DNA of 64,000 nt from Humisphaera borealis (GTDB lineage Bacteria; Planctomycetota; Phycisphaerae; Tepidisphaerales; Tepidisphaeraceae), in contig NZ_CP063458.1 of NCBI RefSeq assembly GCF_015169395.1, forward strand, positions 4,960,001 to 5,024,000. The letters are read 5' to 3'. Under the pieces are notes generated by a model, which was given only the letters and a program-made list of their open reading frames with translations, was not told the origin of the DNA and did not search any database. The position numbers and the translations under genes were made by a program. Positions 15,270 through 24,881 of this stretch are shown here, piece by piece. Every line of letters starts with the position of its first letter. The first letter of the stretch is position 1.

Positions 15270-16568
15270 ATGATCTACTTCGCGCTACTGATCTTCTGGG
15301 TGGTCGTTACTGTGCTGTTCTGGCGTCAGGCGGACCGGCGCGCCCGCCGGTTTGGTGGCGCGGTGGGGGCAGTGGCCCGACTGTTTTTTCTCCTGTTCTT
15401 CCTTCCGCTGGTCGCCTACATGGCGATTCCACTGACCCGGCCGCTGCTGGTGGATGAGCCGTTCGTGGGGCCGACGGTCTGGCTCACGTTCGCGTACATC
15501 TGGTTCCCGTTCCTGCTCCAGTTGCTGCTCGCGGCGGTTGCGACGAAATGGCTCTGGTGCCGGGCAAAGAGTGTCGTCGCTCGGCGGTCGAAGCGTGCGG
15601 CTGAGACTCAGCCGTCAGGTGATGTTGCACCCCTCGAAGACACCCTTTCGCGGCGGGGCGCAATGGCGCTGGCGGCGTCGTTCGCCGGGCCGCTGGCAGC
15701 GATCGCGTGCACGGGCGCTGCAGTGCGGCAGTACGGGCGCTTCGGCGTCCGTCGGGTCGAACTTTCCCTCGCGTCGCTGCCGGCCGATCTTGACGGCGTC
15801 ACGATCGCCCATGTGACCGACGTTCATGCCGGTCAGTTCTTCGACACCGACGCCGCCGCCCGGCTGGCGGACATGGTCAACGGCCTTAACGCCGACCTGG
15901 TTGCCTTCACCGGCGACCTGCTCGACCGCGGATTGCTCTCGCGCTTGCCGATCGGCATGCGCTTTCTCGAGCGGCTGGATCGTCGCCATGGCTTTGCGTT
16001 TATTGAAGGAAACCATGACGTGCACGAAGACGCGCTGGCGTTCGAGAAAGCAATGCTCGACGCCGGCGTGCCACTGCTGATGGACCAGGAGCGGACTTAC
16101 GCCATCCCCGGTCGCTCGACTGCAGTGCAGTTTCTGGGCGTCTCTTGGGGACCGCTGAAGTACGACGATGACGACGATACCTCGATAGACCCGCCCAACC
16201 CCAGAAAGCCCGGGCGGGCCTGGTCGGATGCCTGGGCGGCTTCTTCGACGGCCGCGGTCGCCGCGATGCGCCGCCCCGGCGCGTTCCCCATTCTTCTGGC
16301 TCACCATCCGCACACCATTGCGCCGGCGTCGGCGCTCAATCTTCCACTGACGCTCGCCGGTCATACGCATGGCGGGCAACTGATGCTGACCGACAACATC
16401 GGCGCAGGCCCCGTCCGGTTCAAATACTGGACCGGGGAGCACCTCGTCGGCAACAGCAAACTGATGATCTGTAACGGCGTCGGAAGCTGGTTTCCGCTCC
16501 GATTCAACGCGCCTGCGGAAGTGTTGCATCTGACGCTGCGGCGCGGCGACGGTGTCCAAGGCCGTTAG
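15270..16568 (+). CDS. Membrane-anchored metallophosphoesterase (YkuE-like), second of the pair
   Basis: 432 aa, a paralogue of the preceding gene. Hydrophobic N-terminal segments (MIYFALLIFWVVVTVLFW, LFFLLFFLPLVAYMAI, WFPFLLQLLLAAVATKW) precede the catalytic domain. Metal-ligand motifs are VTDVHAGQF, TGDLLDR, EGNHDV, LLAHHPHTI and AGHTHGGQL. It has an extra acidic stretch (YDDDDDTSIDPPNP) in the catalytic domain and ends NGVGSWFPLRFNAPAEVLHL. Starts at ATG 15270, 120 bp after its paralogue. Confidence 0.9.
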   Translation: MIYFALLIFWVVVTVLFWRQADRRARRFGGAVGAVARLFFLLFFLPLVAYMAIPLTRPLLVDEPFVGPTVWLTFAYIWFPFLLQLLLAAVATKWLWCRAKSVVARRSKRAAETQPSGDVAPLEDTLSRRGAMALAASFAGPLAAIACTGAAVRQYGRFGVRRVELSLASLPADLDGVTIAHVTDVHAGQFFDTDAAARLADMVNGLNADLVAFTGDLLDRGLLSRLPIGMRFLERLDRRHGFAFIEGNHDVHEDALAFEKAMLDAGVPLLMDQERTYAIPGRSTAVQFLGVSWGPLKYDDDDDTSIDPPNPRKPGRAWSDAWAASSTAAVAAMRRPGAFPILLAHHPHTIAPASALNLPLTLAGHTHGGQLMLTDNIGAGPVRFKYWTGEHLVGNSKLMICNGVGSWFPLRFNAPAEVLHLTLRRGDGVQGR

Positions 16569-16654
16569 TGCTTGATTCGATCAACGGGGCGGGACATAAA
16601 CGTTCCAAAGCAAAGGCAAACCCACCGCTTAGTTTGCTGTTGAAAGAGGGACTC

Positions 16655-17410
16655 ATGAACGGCGCAGTCATCCATCCTTGTCCGCACTGCGGCCAGCCGT
16701 TCACGTTGGAACCGGCGTACCTGATGCAGTTCGGGGGTCAGACGACCTACTGCACTCGTTGCCAACAGCAGTTCGTGCTGCCGATGGCCGTTCAGTCTGC
16801 GTCGGCAATTCCTCTGCAAACACCGTTGCCGGTTCTCGGGTACGCATCGCCGTTGTACGGGCAGGCGGCAAGTCTTCCTGTATGGCGGGAGGGCAAACTG
16901 TTGGTCACGGTGGATCGGACGACATTGCCGAATGCATGCGTCAAGTGCGGCCAGCCCGGGGCGGGTAAGCCTTACCGCCGCACGTACTACTGGCATTCGC
17001 CATGGGTGTATCTCACGATACTTCCGGGGATTCTGATCTACGCGATCGTCGCGATCTGCGTGAGGAGTAAGGGGACGATTGAGGTGTCGCTCTGCGCCGA
17101 ACATCGTTCGACCCGCCGCCGCAGTATGGGCATCGGCTGGGTCTTCCTGCTGTTGGCAGGGGTATTGTGGGTTTTGGCGACGGATACCCGTGGACGGGAT
17201 CTTCCGACGCTCATGGTGCTGGGCGGGTTTATTGCATTTCTGACCGGTGTAATCGTCATCGCGGTGGGATCCCGCATCTTGAGTCCCAAGCGAATAAAGA
17301 ACGGCTACCTCTGGATGTCCGGGGCGGGCGAAGGATTTCTGGCCTCGCTGCCACCGGCGGGCGGGCCGACACCGGGGCAGGGCTTCCCGGTTCAGTTCCG
17401 GCAGCAATGA
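16655..17410 (+). CDS. Zinc-ribbon membrane protein of unknown function
   Basis: 251 aa, not recognised as a named family. An N-terminal zinc ribbon has CPHCGQPF (residues 8-15) and CTRCQQQF about 24 residues on. A second ribbon-like half site CVKCGQPG lies near residue 97. There are two pairs of hydrophobic helices: SPWVYLTILPGILIYAIVAI, then two segments between residues 155 and 210. ATG 16655 is preceded by AAAGAGGGA and gives the zinc ribbon a clean start; the frame itself opens at 16568. Confidence 0.75.
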   Translation: MNGAVIHPCPHCGQPFTLEPAYLMQFGGQTTYCTRCQQQFVLPMAVQSASAIPLQTPLPVLGYASPLYGQAASLPVWREGKLLVTVDRTTLPNACVKCGQPGAGKPYRRTYYWHSPWVYLTILPGILIYAIVAICVRSKGTIEVSLCAEHRSTRRRSMGIGWVFLLLAGVLWVLATDTRGRDLPTLMVLGGFIAFLTGVIVIAVGSRILSPKRIKNGYLWMSGAGEGFLASLPPAGGPTPGQGFPVQFRQQ

Positions 17411-17535
17411 CGAATTTTGAGCCGCCATAGTCTGAGAAAAACGCATTTCTTTTCGCCGCATCGACGAATCTGGTTAAGCGACGCCTCCACCTCCCCGATG
17501 ATGAAGGGGCCTACGCAACAGGTAAGGAGGCGGCT

Positions 17536-18006
17536 TTGGCAGGGATTCCAATCGGTCGATTATTGGTCGAACAAGGTGTGCTCACCCGTGAGCAGGTCAA
17601 GCACATTCTCGATGTGCAACGTTCTTCGCATCGCCCCTTCGGCGATCTGGCGGAACGGCTGTACGGCGTTGATCCACGCGCGGTCGAAGACGCGTGGGTG
17701 CAGCAGTACGTCAGCCGCACCGGTGCGGTCAACCTGGATGAACTGGACTTCGATCCGTCGGTGCTGTCGGTGATCAATGCCCGCCAGGCGTGGCAGTTTC
17801 ACCTGATGCCGATCAAGCGCGACGAGGATTCCATTCATGTCGCGACAACGGCACCCAATCTCATTCGCTGTGTAAACTTCGCCACCCGGCGATTCAACGA
17901 ACCGGCACACTTCGTGATCGCCAGCGACAGGCAGGTCCGCCAGTACATGATGCGGCACTATCCCGTCCCGCAGTATGTCGCCGACTATGCGGCACAGATG
18001 GCGTAA
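17536..18006 (+). CDS. Stand-alone MshEN (GspE N-terminal) domain protein
   Basis: 156 aa from TTG 17536, with AAGGAGG five bases upstream. IPIGRLLVEQGVLTREQVKHILDVQ at residues 4-28 is the first MshEN motif; two further helical motifs and a C-terminal segment (INARQAWQFHLMPIKRDED) match the N-terminal half of PilB/GspE ATPases. No ATPase domain is present. In other bacteria such domains bind cyclic di-GMP through an L-L-x-E-Q/R-x9-L-x4-Q-type pattern, roughly visible here; binding is inference. It lies alone between a zinc-ribbon gene and a convergent membrane gene. Confidence 0.8.
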   Translation: MAGIPIGRLLVEQGVLTREQVKHILDVQRSSHRPFGDLAERLYGVDPRAVEDAWVQQYVSRTGAVNLDELDFDPSVLSVINARQAWQFHLMPIKRDEDSIHVATTAPNLIRCVNFATRRFNEPAHFVIASDRQVRQYMMRHYPVPQYVADYAAQMA

Positions 18007-18158
18007 TGTCGGAGTGCTGAGTTAATGGTGCCGAATGCTGCGTGGAGAGCGGAGAGCAGGCAGGAAGACAAAGAGGCACGAAGGCATACAGGGGCTGATC
18101 CTTCGTCCCTTTTCACTGTCTTTCGCCAATTTCCGCACTCGGCACATTCACCGCAGCA

Positions 18159-19787
18159 CTACTCAAACAGGCCGCCGATCATGCCACCTGCGGGGCGGGC
18201 TTCCTTCTGGGTGATCGTCGGCTCAGGGGGCAGCAGCACTTCCGACCGTTCGTCTTTCCATACGCTCCGCCACCCCGACTTGATCAGCGCGTGGCGGAAC
18301 ATGCTCGAACTGGCCGGCAGGATCGCTGCGTCGGCTTCGATCTGCTTCAGGAACGCTTCTCGCTCCATGCGGCCGGCGAGGTAGGTCGCATTCCAGAACG
18401 CCGGGGTAAAGAGCTGCGTTCGGCCGTCCAGGAAGACGCGGTAGCTGCTGCCCATCTCCCATTCGAGGTAACCGCCCCAGGAGAACTCGCTGATCAGCCG
18501 GCGGCTGTTGGGCGTGACGTTCGTTTGCACGTACCGCGCTGCTTCGGCGGGGTACCCGGGGGCGTCGGGGCCGTGGCGGTTGATCCAGGCCTGGAGTGGC
18601 GTGTCTGATTTGGGGAAGTCCGATCCGATTCGCACGGCCGCCATCACCAGAACGATTGCCATTGCCAGCCGCACAGGCAGTCTGGCGAGTGTGCGGTCGG
18701 GCAGTCCGCCGATCGCGACGGCGATCATCGGGGCGGCGGATATCGCGAAGACCGTCGCGAAGCGACCCCACTGCGTCAGCAGCAAAACGGCCATTGCGAG
18801 CATCAGGCGTTCGCCGGGTCGCAGGTGCTTCAGACGTACGAGTATGGCGATCAGCGCGATGAAGACGATCGCCGCGCCCACCTGTCCGAACGTGCCGTGG
18901 AAGAAGGGCCGCATCTCGGCGATGTAGCCGCCCGCGACCATCGGGTCGGCCGACGTGTAGTGCAAACCGGCGGCGATCAGCCCGGGTAACATCGGGGTCA
19001 TGCAGCAGCCGACGCCGCTCAGCATTCCCAGCATGAAGCATCGCGACACCCGGCGTTCGGCCTCGGGGCGTTCGGCGTGATCGGCAACCACCAGGCGTTC
19101 CCACAGCGCACCTGCCAGCAGCGCGCCGAACCACATCGGGATGAAGACGGCGTAGAGGTGCAGGTTGACGACGATTGCCGCGATCGGTGCGCAAAGCCAG
19201 ACGGCGCGGGTGCGTTCCCCGGCGGCGCGGTCGCGGACGATCAACGCCATCGCGATCGCCAGCAGCAGCAGGGCGGCGGTCACCGGGCGGAAACTGAGGT
19301 AGGGGAGCGATATGAATGCCATCGTCGCCGTCGCCAGCGCACAGGCGAGGAACGACGGCGTTCCCGGGCGCCCGCAATGCAGTCGCGCGACGGGAGGTAG
19401 GAATCTTGCCCTCGGCGGCAGTGCCGCGGTCGCCATTCGACAAGCGGCGGCGATCGCCAGCACGAAACTGAACTGCACCGTGGCCTGCGTCGCCACTGCC
19501 AGCCGGTACCCGCCGGCGTCCCAGATCGATTTCATACCCAGCTCGGCCAGCCAGGAGTACGGTGTCCAGGGCTGCTGCATCGACGCGAAACTGAGGCGGT
19601 CCACGATCGGGCCGATCCCATCCTGCAACAACTGCTCGGCGACGCGCAGGTGCCAGAAGCAGTCCGGGTCCATGGTGTCGAACAGGATCGCCTTTCCGCC
19701 GGCGACAACGGCAACCAAACCCACGAGCAGAACGAAGCCGATCGCCTTTCGGCGGCAGCACGAAGTTGTCGCAGGAGTGTCGGACAT
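18159..19787 (-). CDS. Polytopic membrane protein, GT-C glycosyltransferase-like
   Basis: 542 aa with about ten hydrophobic segments. The first extracytoplasmic loop has DTMDPDCFWHLRVAEQLLQDG followed by a Pro-Trp-T-P-Y-S-W-L stretch. This D-x-D-x-x-W-H-L-R form is common in polyprenyl-phosphate-dependent GT-C enzymes of the PMT/ArnT superfamily. A soluble C-terminal region (about 410-542) follows the membrane part and contains EFSWGGYLEWEMG and DGRTQLF. Transferred sugar and acceptor are unknown. ATG 19787 is preceded by GGGGGTG. It diverges from the ABC exporter gene. Confidence 0.75.
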   Translation of the reverse strand: MSDTPATTSCCRRKAIGFVLLVGLVAVVAGGKAILFDTMDPDCFWHLRVAEQLLQDGIGPIVDRLSFASMQQPWTPYSWLAELGMKSIWDAGGYRLAVATQATVQFSFVLAIAAACRMATAALPPRARFLPPVARLHCGRPGTPSFLACALATATMAFISLPYLSFRPVTAALLLLAIAMALIVRDRAAGERTRAVWLCAPIAAIVVNLHLYAVFIPMWFGALLAGALWERLVVADHAERPEAERRVSRCFMLGMLSGVGCCMTPMLPGLIAAGLHYTSADPMVAGGYIAEMRPFFHGTFGQVGAAIVFIALIAILVRLKHLRPGERLMLAMAVLLLTQWGRFATVFAISAAPMIAVAIGGLPDRTLARLPVRLAMAIVLVMAAVRIGSDFPKSDTPLQAWINRHGPDAPGYPAEAARYVQTNVTPNSRRLISEFSWGGYLEWEMGSSYRVFLDGRTQLFTPAFWNATYLAGRMEREAFLKQIEADAAILPASSSMFRHALIKSGWRSVWKDERSEVLLPPEPTITQKEARPAGGMIGGLFE

Positions 19788-19939
19788 CACCCCCAACTTC
19801 GGACGGCGGACGGGCCCTGCGACGGCGGCAGTTATTACTGGCCATGACGGTTCCCGAACGTCGCGCGAACCCCACGCGCGCCACCACCAGCGGCGGTGGC
19901 GTCTCGCGTGGCGTCCCCAACACCTCTACAATCCCGCGA

Positions 19940-21898
19940 ATGACGGCAGCACCGCCGCCGACGCAGCGCATCACTTATCAGACCCCCACTCCTGCCGATG
20001 GTCAGGAGCCGGGCCAGATGCGCGTGTTCTTCCGTCTCATCAAGCTCCTGCGGCCGCACTGGGGGATGATCTCGCTTGGCCTGTTCCTGCTTCTGCTGGC
20101 GACACCTTGCGAACTGTTCCCGGCGATCATCTGGCGCTATGTCACCGACGACGTCGTTCTCGGCAAAGGCACCTCGCCGAGGCTCGCCTGGTTCTTCAGT
20201 CTCGGCGGTGCCGTCGAAGGTCCTTACGCGCTGCTGGTTAGCGCCGTCGTCTGGTTGCTTGTGATTTATCTGGCGGGCGAAGTCCTCGGCACGCTCAATA
20301 CTTGGCTGCTCAGCCGGGTGGCGCAGCGGTTCATGCTCGGCTTTCGTAACCGCGTCTACCGCAAGGTGCAGTCGCAAAGTCTCGCTTACCTGCAGCGGCA
20401 GCGCACGGGCGACCTGATGAGCCGGGCGATGGGCGACGTGGACGAACTGCAGTCGTTCATCGTCGGCAGCATCGACGTAATCATCGGCGAATCGATCCTC
20501 TGGATCGGCGCGGTCATCATCGTCATGTCGGCCAACTGGAAGGTGGCCAGCGCATCCCTCGCGCCGTTGTTCCTGGTCTACTTCCTGCTGCGGATCTTCA
20601 ATCGGCGAATAAAGCCGATTTACAGCGAAGCCCGCGACAAACTCGGCGATGTCTCGACGCGGCTGCAGGAGAATCTCTCGGGCGTGGTCGTGATTAAGAT
20701 TTTCGGCCGCGAGCCCCAGGAAGCAGAACGATTCGAGCAGGCCACCCGAGGGTACTACGACGCGCAGATCAAGGCGATCAACGCACGATCGCTATACTTC
20801 CCGATCACTCGCACGATCGGCTTCATGAGCAACATCGCGATGATCGGCGTCGGCGGGTATTTCATGTTGCACGATGGCAGCTTCACGCCCGGCGACGTCG
20901 TTCTGTTTCGCGCCTACTGGTGGCGGCTTTTCGGCCCGGTGCAGACGCTGGCACGCGTGAACGACATGGTGCAGCGGGCCAGCGCCGCCGGCCGGCGCAT
21001 CTTTGACGTGCTCGATGCTCCCGACGAACTGCCGGATGCCGTCGATGCCAGGCCGTTGAACCGCGTCCGTGGGGAGCTCGAGCTGCGAAACGTCTCTTTC
21101 TCGTACGACACCGGAGAGAAGTCCGAATCTCAGGCAAACGCGCCGGCAAGCGGCGCCGCCCCGGCTGGTACGCTGCCACGCGATCCCGTCGTTCTGCGCG
21201 ATATCTCCCTGCGGATCTCTCCGGGCCAGACGGTAGCACTTTGCGGCCCCAGCGGGTCGGGCAAAAGCACGGTCCTCAATCTGCTGCTGAGGTTTTACGA
21301 TCCGACGTCGGGCTCGATTCTTCTCGACGGTCAGGACCTGAGGTCCATTCATCGCGGTAGCTTTCGATCGCACCTGGCGCTCGTGCAGCAGGAGACGTTC
21401 CTGTTTAACGACAGCATTCTGGACAACATCCGCTACGGGCACCCCGAGGCGACGATGGAACAGGTCGTCGCCGCCGCAACGGCCGCCAACGCGCATGAGT
21501 TCATTACCCGCCTGCCCCGCGGGTACGACACGAAGGTCGGCGAGCGGGGCGTACGTCTCAGTGGCGGGCAAAAGCAGCGGATCAGTATCGCCAGGGCGTT
21601 TCTTGCCAACCCTACCGTCCTCCTGTTGGATGAACCGACCAGCAGTGTCGAACCCGACAGCGAAGCTGCGATCATCGCGGCGCTGAACCGTCTGATGGAA
21701 GGACGCACAACGGTTCTGACGAGTCATCGCCCGAGCATGATCGACCAGGCCGATCAGGTGTACGTCATTGAATCGGGCCGAGTCACCGAGCAGGGGTCGC
21801 CGGCCGCCCTTCGGCAGACCGAAGGATGGTTCAGCCGATTTATGAAGTCTGCCGACGACCATGGTGTGTCGCCCATTCGCGCGGACAAAGTGGATTGA
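19940..21898 (+). CDS. ABC exporter, fused permease and ATPase (MsbA/MdlB type)
   Basis: About 652 aa half-transporter. Six membrane helices lie in residues 25-320. Walker A is CGPSGSGKST, Q-loop LVQQETFLF, signature RLSGGQKQRISIARAFL, Walker B VLLLDEPTSS and the H-loop TSHRPS. The substrate may be a lipid, drug or peptide. The start is uncertain: ATG 19940 has no Shine-Dalgarno but a TACAAT box ten bases upstream, so it could be leaderless. ATG 20018 has AGGAG nine bases upstream. The two promoters of this divergent pair must lie within 19788-20017. Confidence 0.9.
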   Translation: MTAAPPPTQRITYQTPTPADGQEPGQMRVFFRLIKLLRPHWGMISLGLFLLLLATPCELFPAIIWRYVTDDVVLGKGTSPRLAWFFSLGGAVEGPYALLVSAVVWLLVIYLAGEVLGTLNTWLLSRVAQRFMLGFRNRVYRKVQSQSLAYLQRQRTGDLMSRAMGDVDELQSFIVGSIDVIIGESILWIGAVIIVMSANWKVASASLAPLFLVYFLLRIFNRRIKPIYSEARDKLGDVSTRLQENLSGVVVIKIFGREPQEAERFEQATRGYYDAQIKAINARSLYFPITRTIGFMSNIAMIGVGGYFMLHDGSFTPGDVVLFRAYWWRLFGPVQTLARVNDMVQRASAAGRRIFDVLDAPDELPDAVDARPLNRVRGELELRNVSFSYDTGEKSESQANAPASGAAPAGTLPRDPVVLRDISLRISPGQTVALCGPSGSGKSTVLNLLLRFYDPTSGSILLDGQDLRSIHRGSFRSHLALVQQETFLFNDSILDNIRYGHPEATMEQVVAAATAANAHEFITRLPRGYDTKVGERGVRLSGGQKQRISIARAFLANPTVLLLDEPTSSVEPDSEAAIIAALNRLMEGRTTVLTSHRPSMIDQADQVYVIESGRVTEQGSPAALRQTEGWFSRFMKSADDHGVSPIRADKVD

Positions 21899-21919
21899 AC
21901 CCGCGGGGAAGGGAACGTT

Positions 21920-22828
21920 GTGCCTGTGACGCCATCCAACGCCGAGAACCGCCGATCGGCCATGCCCGCGATAAGAACCATCCTCGGCGTGGACTTCAGC
22001 GGCGCGAAACTCGCGGGGCGGAACATCTGGCTCGCAGTCGCCGAGCCGCTGATCGGCCTCGACGTGGCACCGGGCGTTCCGAAGCTTCGCCTGAAATCGC
22101 TGGATCGTCTGGAAGATCTCTGCGGCACGGCCGAACGCGCACCGGCGCTGGCGTATCTCGTTGAGCGTGTCCGATCGGCAGACAGCATGCTGACCGCGGC
22201 CGATTTCCCCTTTGGCCTGCCGATCGAGGTGGTCCCCGACTGTGTCGACTGGCCAGGCCAGCTCGCGGATCTCGGCGCCTGGCCGGGCGATGCCAATGCG
22301 CTAGGAACCGAATGCGTTCGTCGGGCGAGACGGCTCGGTGACAAGATGCACATTCGCCGAACGACGGACACCGACTCGAAGACGCCGTTCGACTGTTACC
22401 ACTACCGGATCATCTACCAGACATTCCATGGCATGCGCGATGTGCTGCTGCCATTGAGCGCTGAGGAGAGGGTTGCGATTCTGCCGTTTCAGTATTCCCG
22501 GCTGAAGCGGGCAGCCAATGTGGTGGTCGAGGCATGCCCGTCCAGCACCCTCAAGCGATTGGGTTTACCGCACCAGAACTATAAGCAGCCGACCGGCGGA
22601 CCCCTGACGGCCAAACGCCGTCGCACCCGGCTCGCGATTCTCGCGGGGCTTCGGACCTTGATCGAGATGGGTGACCGTCAGGTCCGTTCGACGATGCGCA
22701 ATCCCGGCGCCGATGCACTGGACGCGGTGATCGCCGCAGTGGGCGGGTGGTTCGGGTGGCGAACTGCCGACCATAAAGCGATCGCCGCCCACGCCCGCTA
22801 CGGCTTGGAGGGGTACGTTTATTTCTAA
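21920..22828 (+). CDS. DUF429 domain-containing protein
   Basis: 302 aa from GTG 21920, preceded by GGGGAAGGGA. The opening ILGVDFSGAK and later ADFPFGLP are the acidic-motif positions of DUF429, a family with an RNase H-like fold. The C-terminal DALDAVIAAVGGWFGWR includes a third conserved acidic position. Cellular role is unknown. It follows the ABC exporter by 21 bp and is likely co-transcribed. ATG 21962 is an alternative start. Confidence 0.8.
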   Translation: MPVTPSNAENRRSAMPAIRTILGVDFSGAKLAGRNIWLAVAEPLIGLDVAPGVPKLRLKSLDRLEDLCGTAERAPALAYLVERVRSADSMLTAADFPFGLPIEVVPDCVDWPGQLADLGAWPGDANALGTECVRRARRLGDKMHIRRTTDTDSKTPFDCYHYRIIYQTFHGMRDVLLPLSAEERVAILPFQYSRLKRAANVVVEACPSSTLKRLGLPHQNYKQPTGGPLTAKRRRTRLAILAGLRTLIEMGDRQVRSTMRNPGADALDAVIAAVGGWFGWRTADHKAIAAHARYGLEGYVYF

Positions 22829-23047
22829 GCTCGCCGGGGCGCCATACGGCGTCGTTCGCACGCGCTGCGGGCACTGAACGTGCGATTCAAAGCTCTTGGA
22901 CGCCCTCCCGACGTGACACAAGACGGAAAGCAGACGACTTCATCCCGTTTTTTGGTCACGAATACCTTTCGCCGGTTAAGGGGTAAACGAACGCTGATGC
23001 ACCATACCGGAGTTGGCGCTCGTTGAACCCTCTGCACGAAAACTGCC

Positions 23048-24703
23048 ATGACTTCCAAATCCCCCAAGATTCCAGGACTGGAGAAACTGAACCCGTTCTA
23101 CAAGCCATGGAAGCTCGGTATAGACCGTCGTGAGTTCCTGGCGCTGATCGCTGCGGGCGTGACCTGGACGGCGGTTTCGGCGCGCGGAGCTGATCCGGTG
23201 CCGCCGACAGGCCGGCCCAAAGGTAAAGGTGGTGGTGGAGGAGGGGAGTTTGCACTCCCTCCGTCGTTGGCAGGATTTGCAGAGTTATCCGTGGTCTTCG
23301 GCCGGCCGACCGACCGGTCCGTAACTGCCAGCGTTCTGGCAAAAACCCCGAGTGAGTGCTTCCTTGAGATCGGCACCGCTCCCGGCAAATACACCCGCAA
23401 GACGGGTGTCATGCCGCTGCCCGCCGCGTCGCCTGTCGAAACACTGATCGATCGGCTCGAACCCAACACGGTGTATTACTACCGCCTGCAGCATCGCGCC
23501 GCGGGTGGCCCAACATTCTCAGCGCGTCCGGAGTGCCGTTTTGCCACGCAGCGTGCTCCCGGCAGCACATTTTCGTTCACGCTTCAAGGCGATTCGCACC
23601 CGGAGCGAATGGGCAAAGTAAGCGACCCCGAACTCTATGCCCGCACGCTGCAGCTCGCTGCGACGACCGCTCCGGATTTCCACATCTGCATCGGCGACGA
23701 CTTCAGCGTCGAGCGGGTGCGAACAGTCAGCCCGGACGCGCTGGCAGTTCCGTACCTGCTGCAACGCCCGTTTCTAGGTCTGATCGGGCAGACGTCGCCG
23801 GTCTTCCTGATGAACGGAAACCACGAGCAGGCATCGCTCTACAACTACAGCCAGTCCGATGCACGCCGCGATGTAGCCGTTGGCGTGCAAGTCGCACGGA
23901 ACCGCCTCTACCCGACGCCGTCGGTCGGCGGGTTCTATAGCGGCGATAATGCTCCCTGGAAGGATATCGGCGAGCTCAAAAGCTACTGTGCCTGGACCTG
24001 GGGTGATGCCCTTTTCGTGTTGCTCGACAACTACTGGCACTCGCCGGCCCTGGTGGACACCGGATGGCACGGCGAAGACGCCAATCAGAAGCCGGACGGC
24101 GGTGGTGGAGGCGGGCCAAAAGCAAAAGGTGGCGGGGGACCCAAGGGTGGCAAGGACGCAGGCGGCAGAGACCGCGACTGGTGGGGCATTTCCATCGGCG
24201 ACGCCCAGTATCACTGGTTCAAACGAACCCTTGAGCAGAGCAAGGCCAAATACAAGTTCGTGTTCGCGCACCACGTACTTGGCTCGGGTCGCGGTGGTGT
24301 CGAAGAAGCCGACCTCTACGAGTGGGGCGGAAAAGACCGCCGAGGCGTTTCAGAGTTTGCGGCCAAGCGACCCGGCTGGGAACTGCCGATCCACGCACTG
24401 ATGGCCAAGCATAAGGTGAACATTTTCTTCCAGGGTCACGATCACCTCTATTGCCGACAGGAGAAGGACGGGGTGGTGTACCAGGAACTTCCGATGCCGT
24501 CCGACTACACCTATGCAGCCCTGAACGACGAACGCTATCCCGCCGGTACGAAGCTGCCCAACTCCGGCTACGTGCGTGTGACGGTTTCTCCGGCAGAGGC
24601 AAAAGTGGAGTACATCCGCACGTACCTTCCCAAGGACGAAGCCGCCGACCGCAAGAGTGGAACCGTCGCGCACAGCTATTCCGTCAGGTCGGCCATTGGA
24701 TGA
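23048..24703 (+). CDS. Secreted metallophosphoesterase with glycine-rich inserts
   Basis: 551 aa. DRREFLALIAAGVTWTAVSARG at residues 26-48 looks like a Tat-type signal. A purple-acid-phosphatase-like N-terminal Fn3 domain spans about 75-180. The phosphoesterase domain has LQGDSHPER, IGDDFSVE, NGNHEQ, FAHHVLGSG and FQGHDHLYCR. Two low-complexity inserts stand out: GKGGGGGGE near residue 60 and a Gly/Lys/Pro stretch at about 350-378. Likely a phosphomonoesterase or phosphodiesterase acting outside the cytoplasm. ATG 23048; its neighbours are not obviously linked. Confidence 0.88.
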   Translation: MTSKSPKIPGLEKLNPFYKPWKLGIDRREFLALIAAGVTWTAVSARGADPVPPTGRPKGKGGGGGGEFALPPSLAGFAELSVVFGRPTDRSVTASVLAKTPSECFLEIGTAPGKYTRKTGVMPLPAASPVETLIDRLEPNTVYYYRLQHRAAGGPTFSARPECRFATQRAPGSTFSFTLQGDSHPERMGKVSDPELYARTLQLAATTAPDFHICIGDDFSVERVRTVSPDALAVPYLLQRPFLGLIGQTSPVFLMNGNHEQASLYNYSQSDARRDVAVGVQVARNRLYPTPSVGGFYSGDNAPWKDIGELKSYCAWTWGDALFVLLDNYWHSPALVDTGWHGEDANQKPDGGGGGGPKAKGGGGPKGGKDAGGRDRDWWGISIGDAQYHWFKRTLEQSKAKYKFVFAHHVLGSGRGGVEEADLYEWGGKDRRGVSEFAAKRPGWELPIHALMAKHKVNIFFQGHDHLYCRQEKDGVVYQELPMPSDYTYAALNDERYPAGTKLPNSGYVRVTVSPAEAKVEYIRTYLPKDEAADRKSGTVAHSYSVRSAIG

Positions 24704-24881
24704 AGGTGGCCGCCGGGCCGCGCGGTAGCCGGATTCGGTGGATACGAGGAAGGCCCGGCGTTCGCGGCTCGCATGTCAAATTGGCGCGATTGGCGATCGC
24801 GTGACCAGTCACCGGACTCTACCGTGGTATCTTCCCCTTTCATGTGTTAACTTCGTTTCGAACCGCCCCGCATCGCTAGAA

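Noticed and set aside
18223-19974. 583-residue minus-strand open frame, Arg-rich
   Set aside because: Overlaps the membrane protein gene in another frame of the same strand; composition is Arg/Gly/Ala-rich with no membrane pattern or motif.
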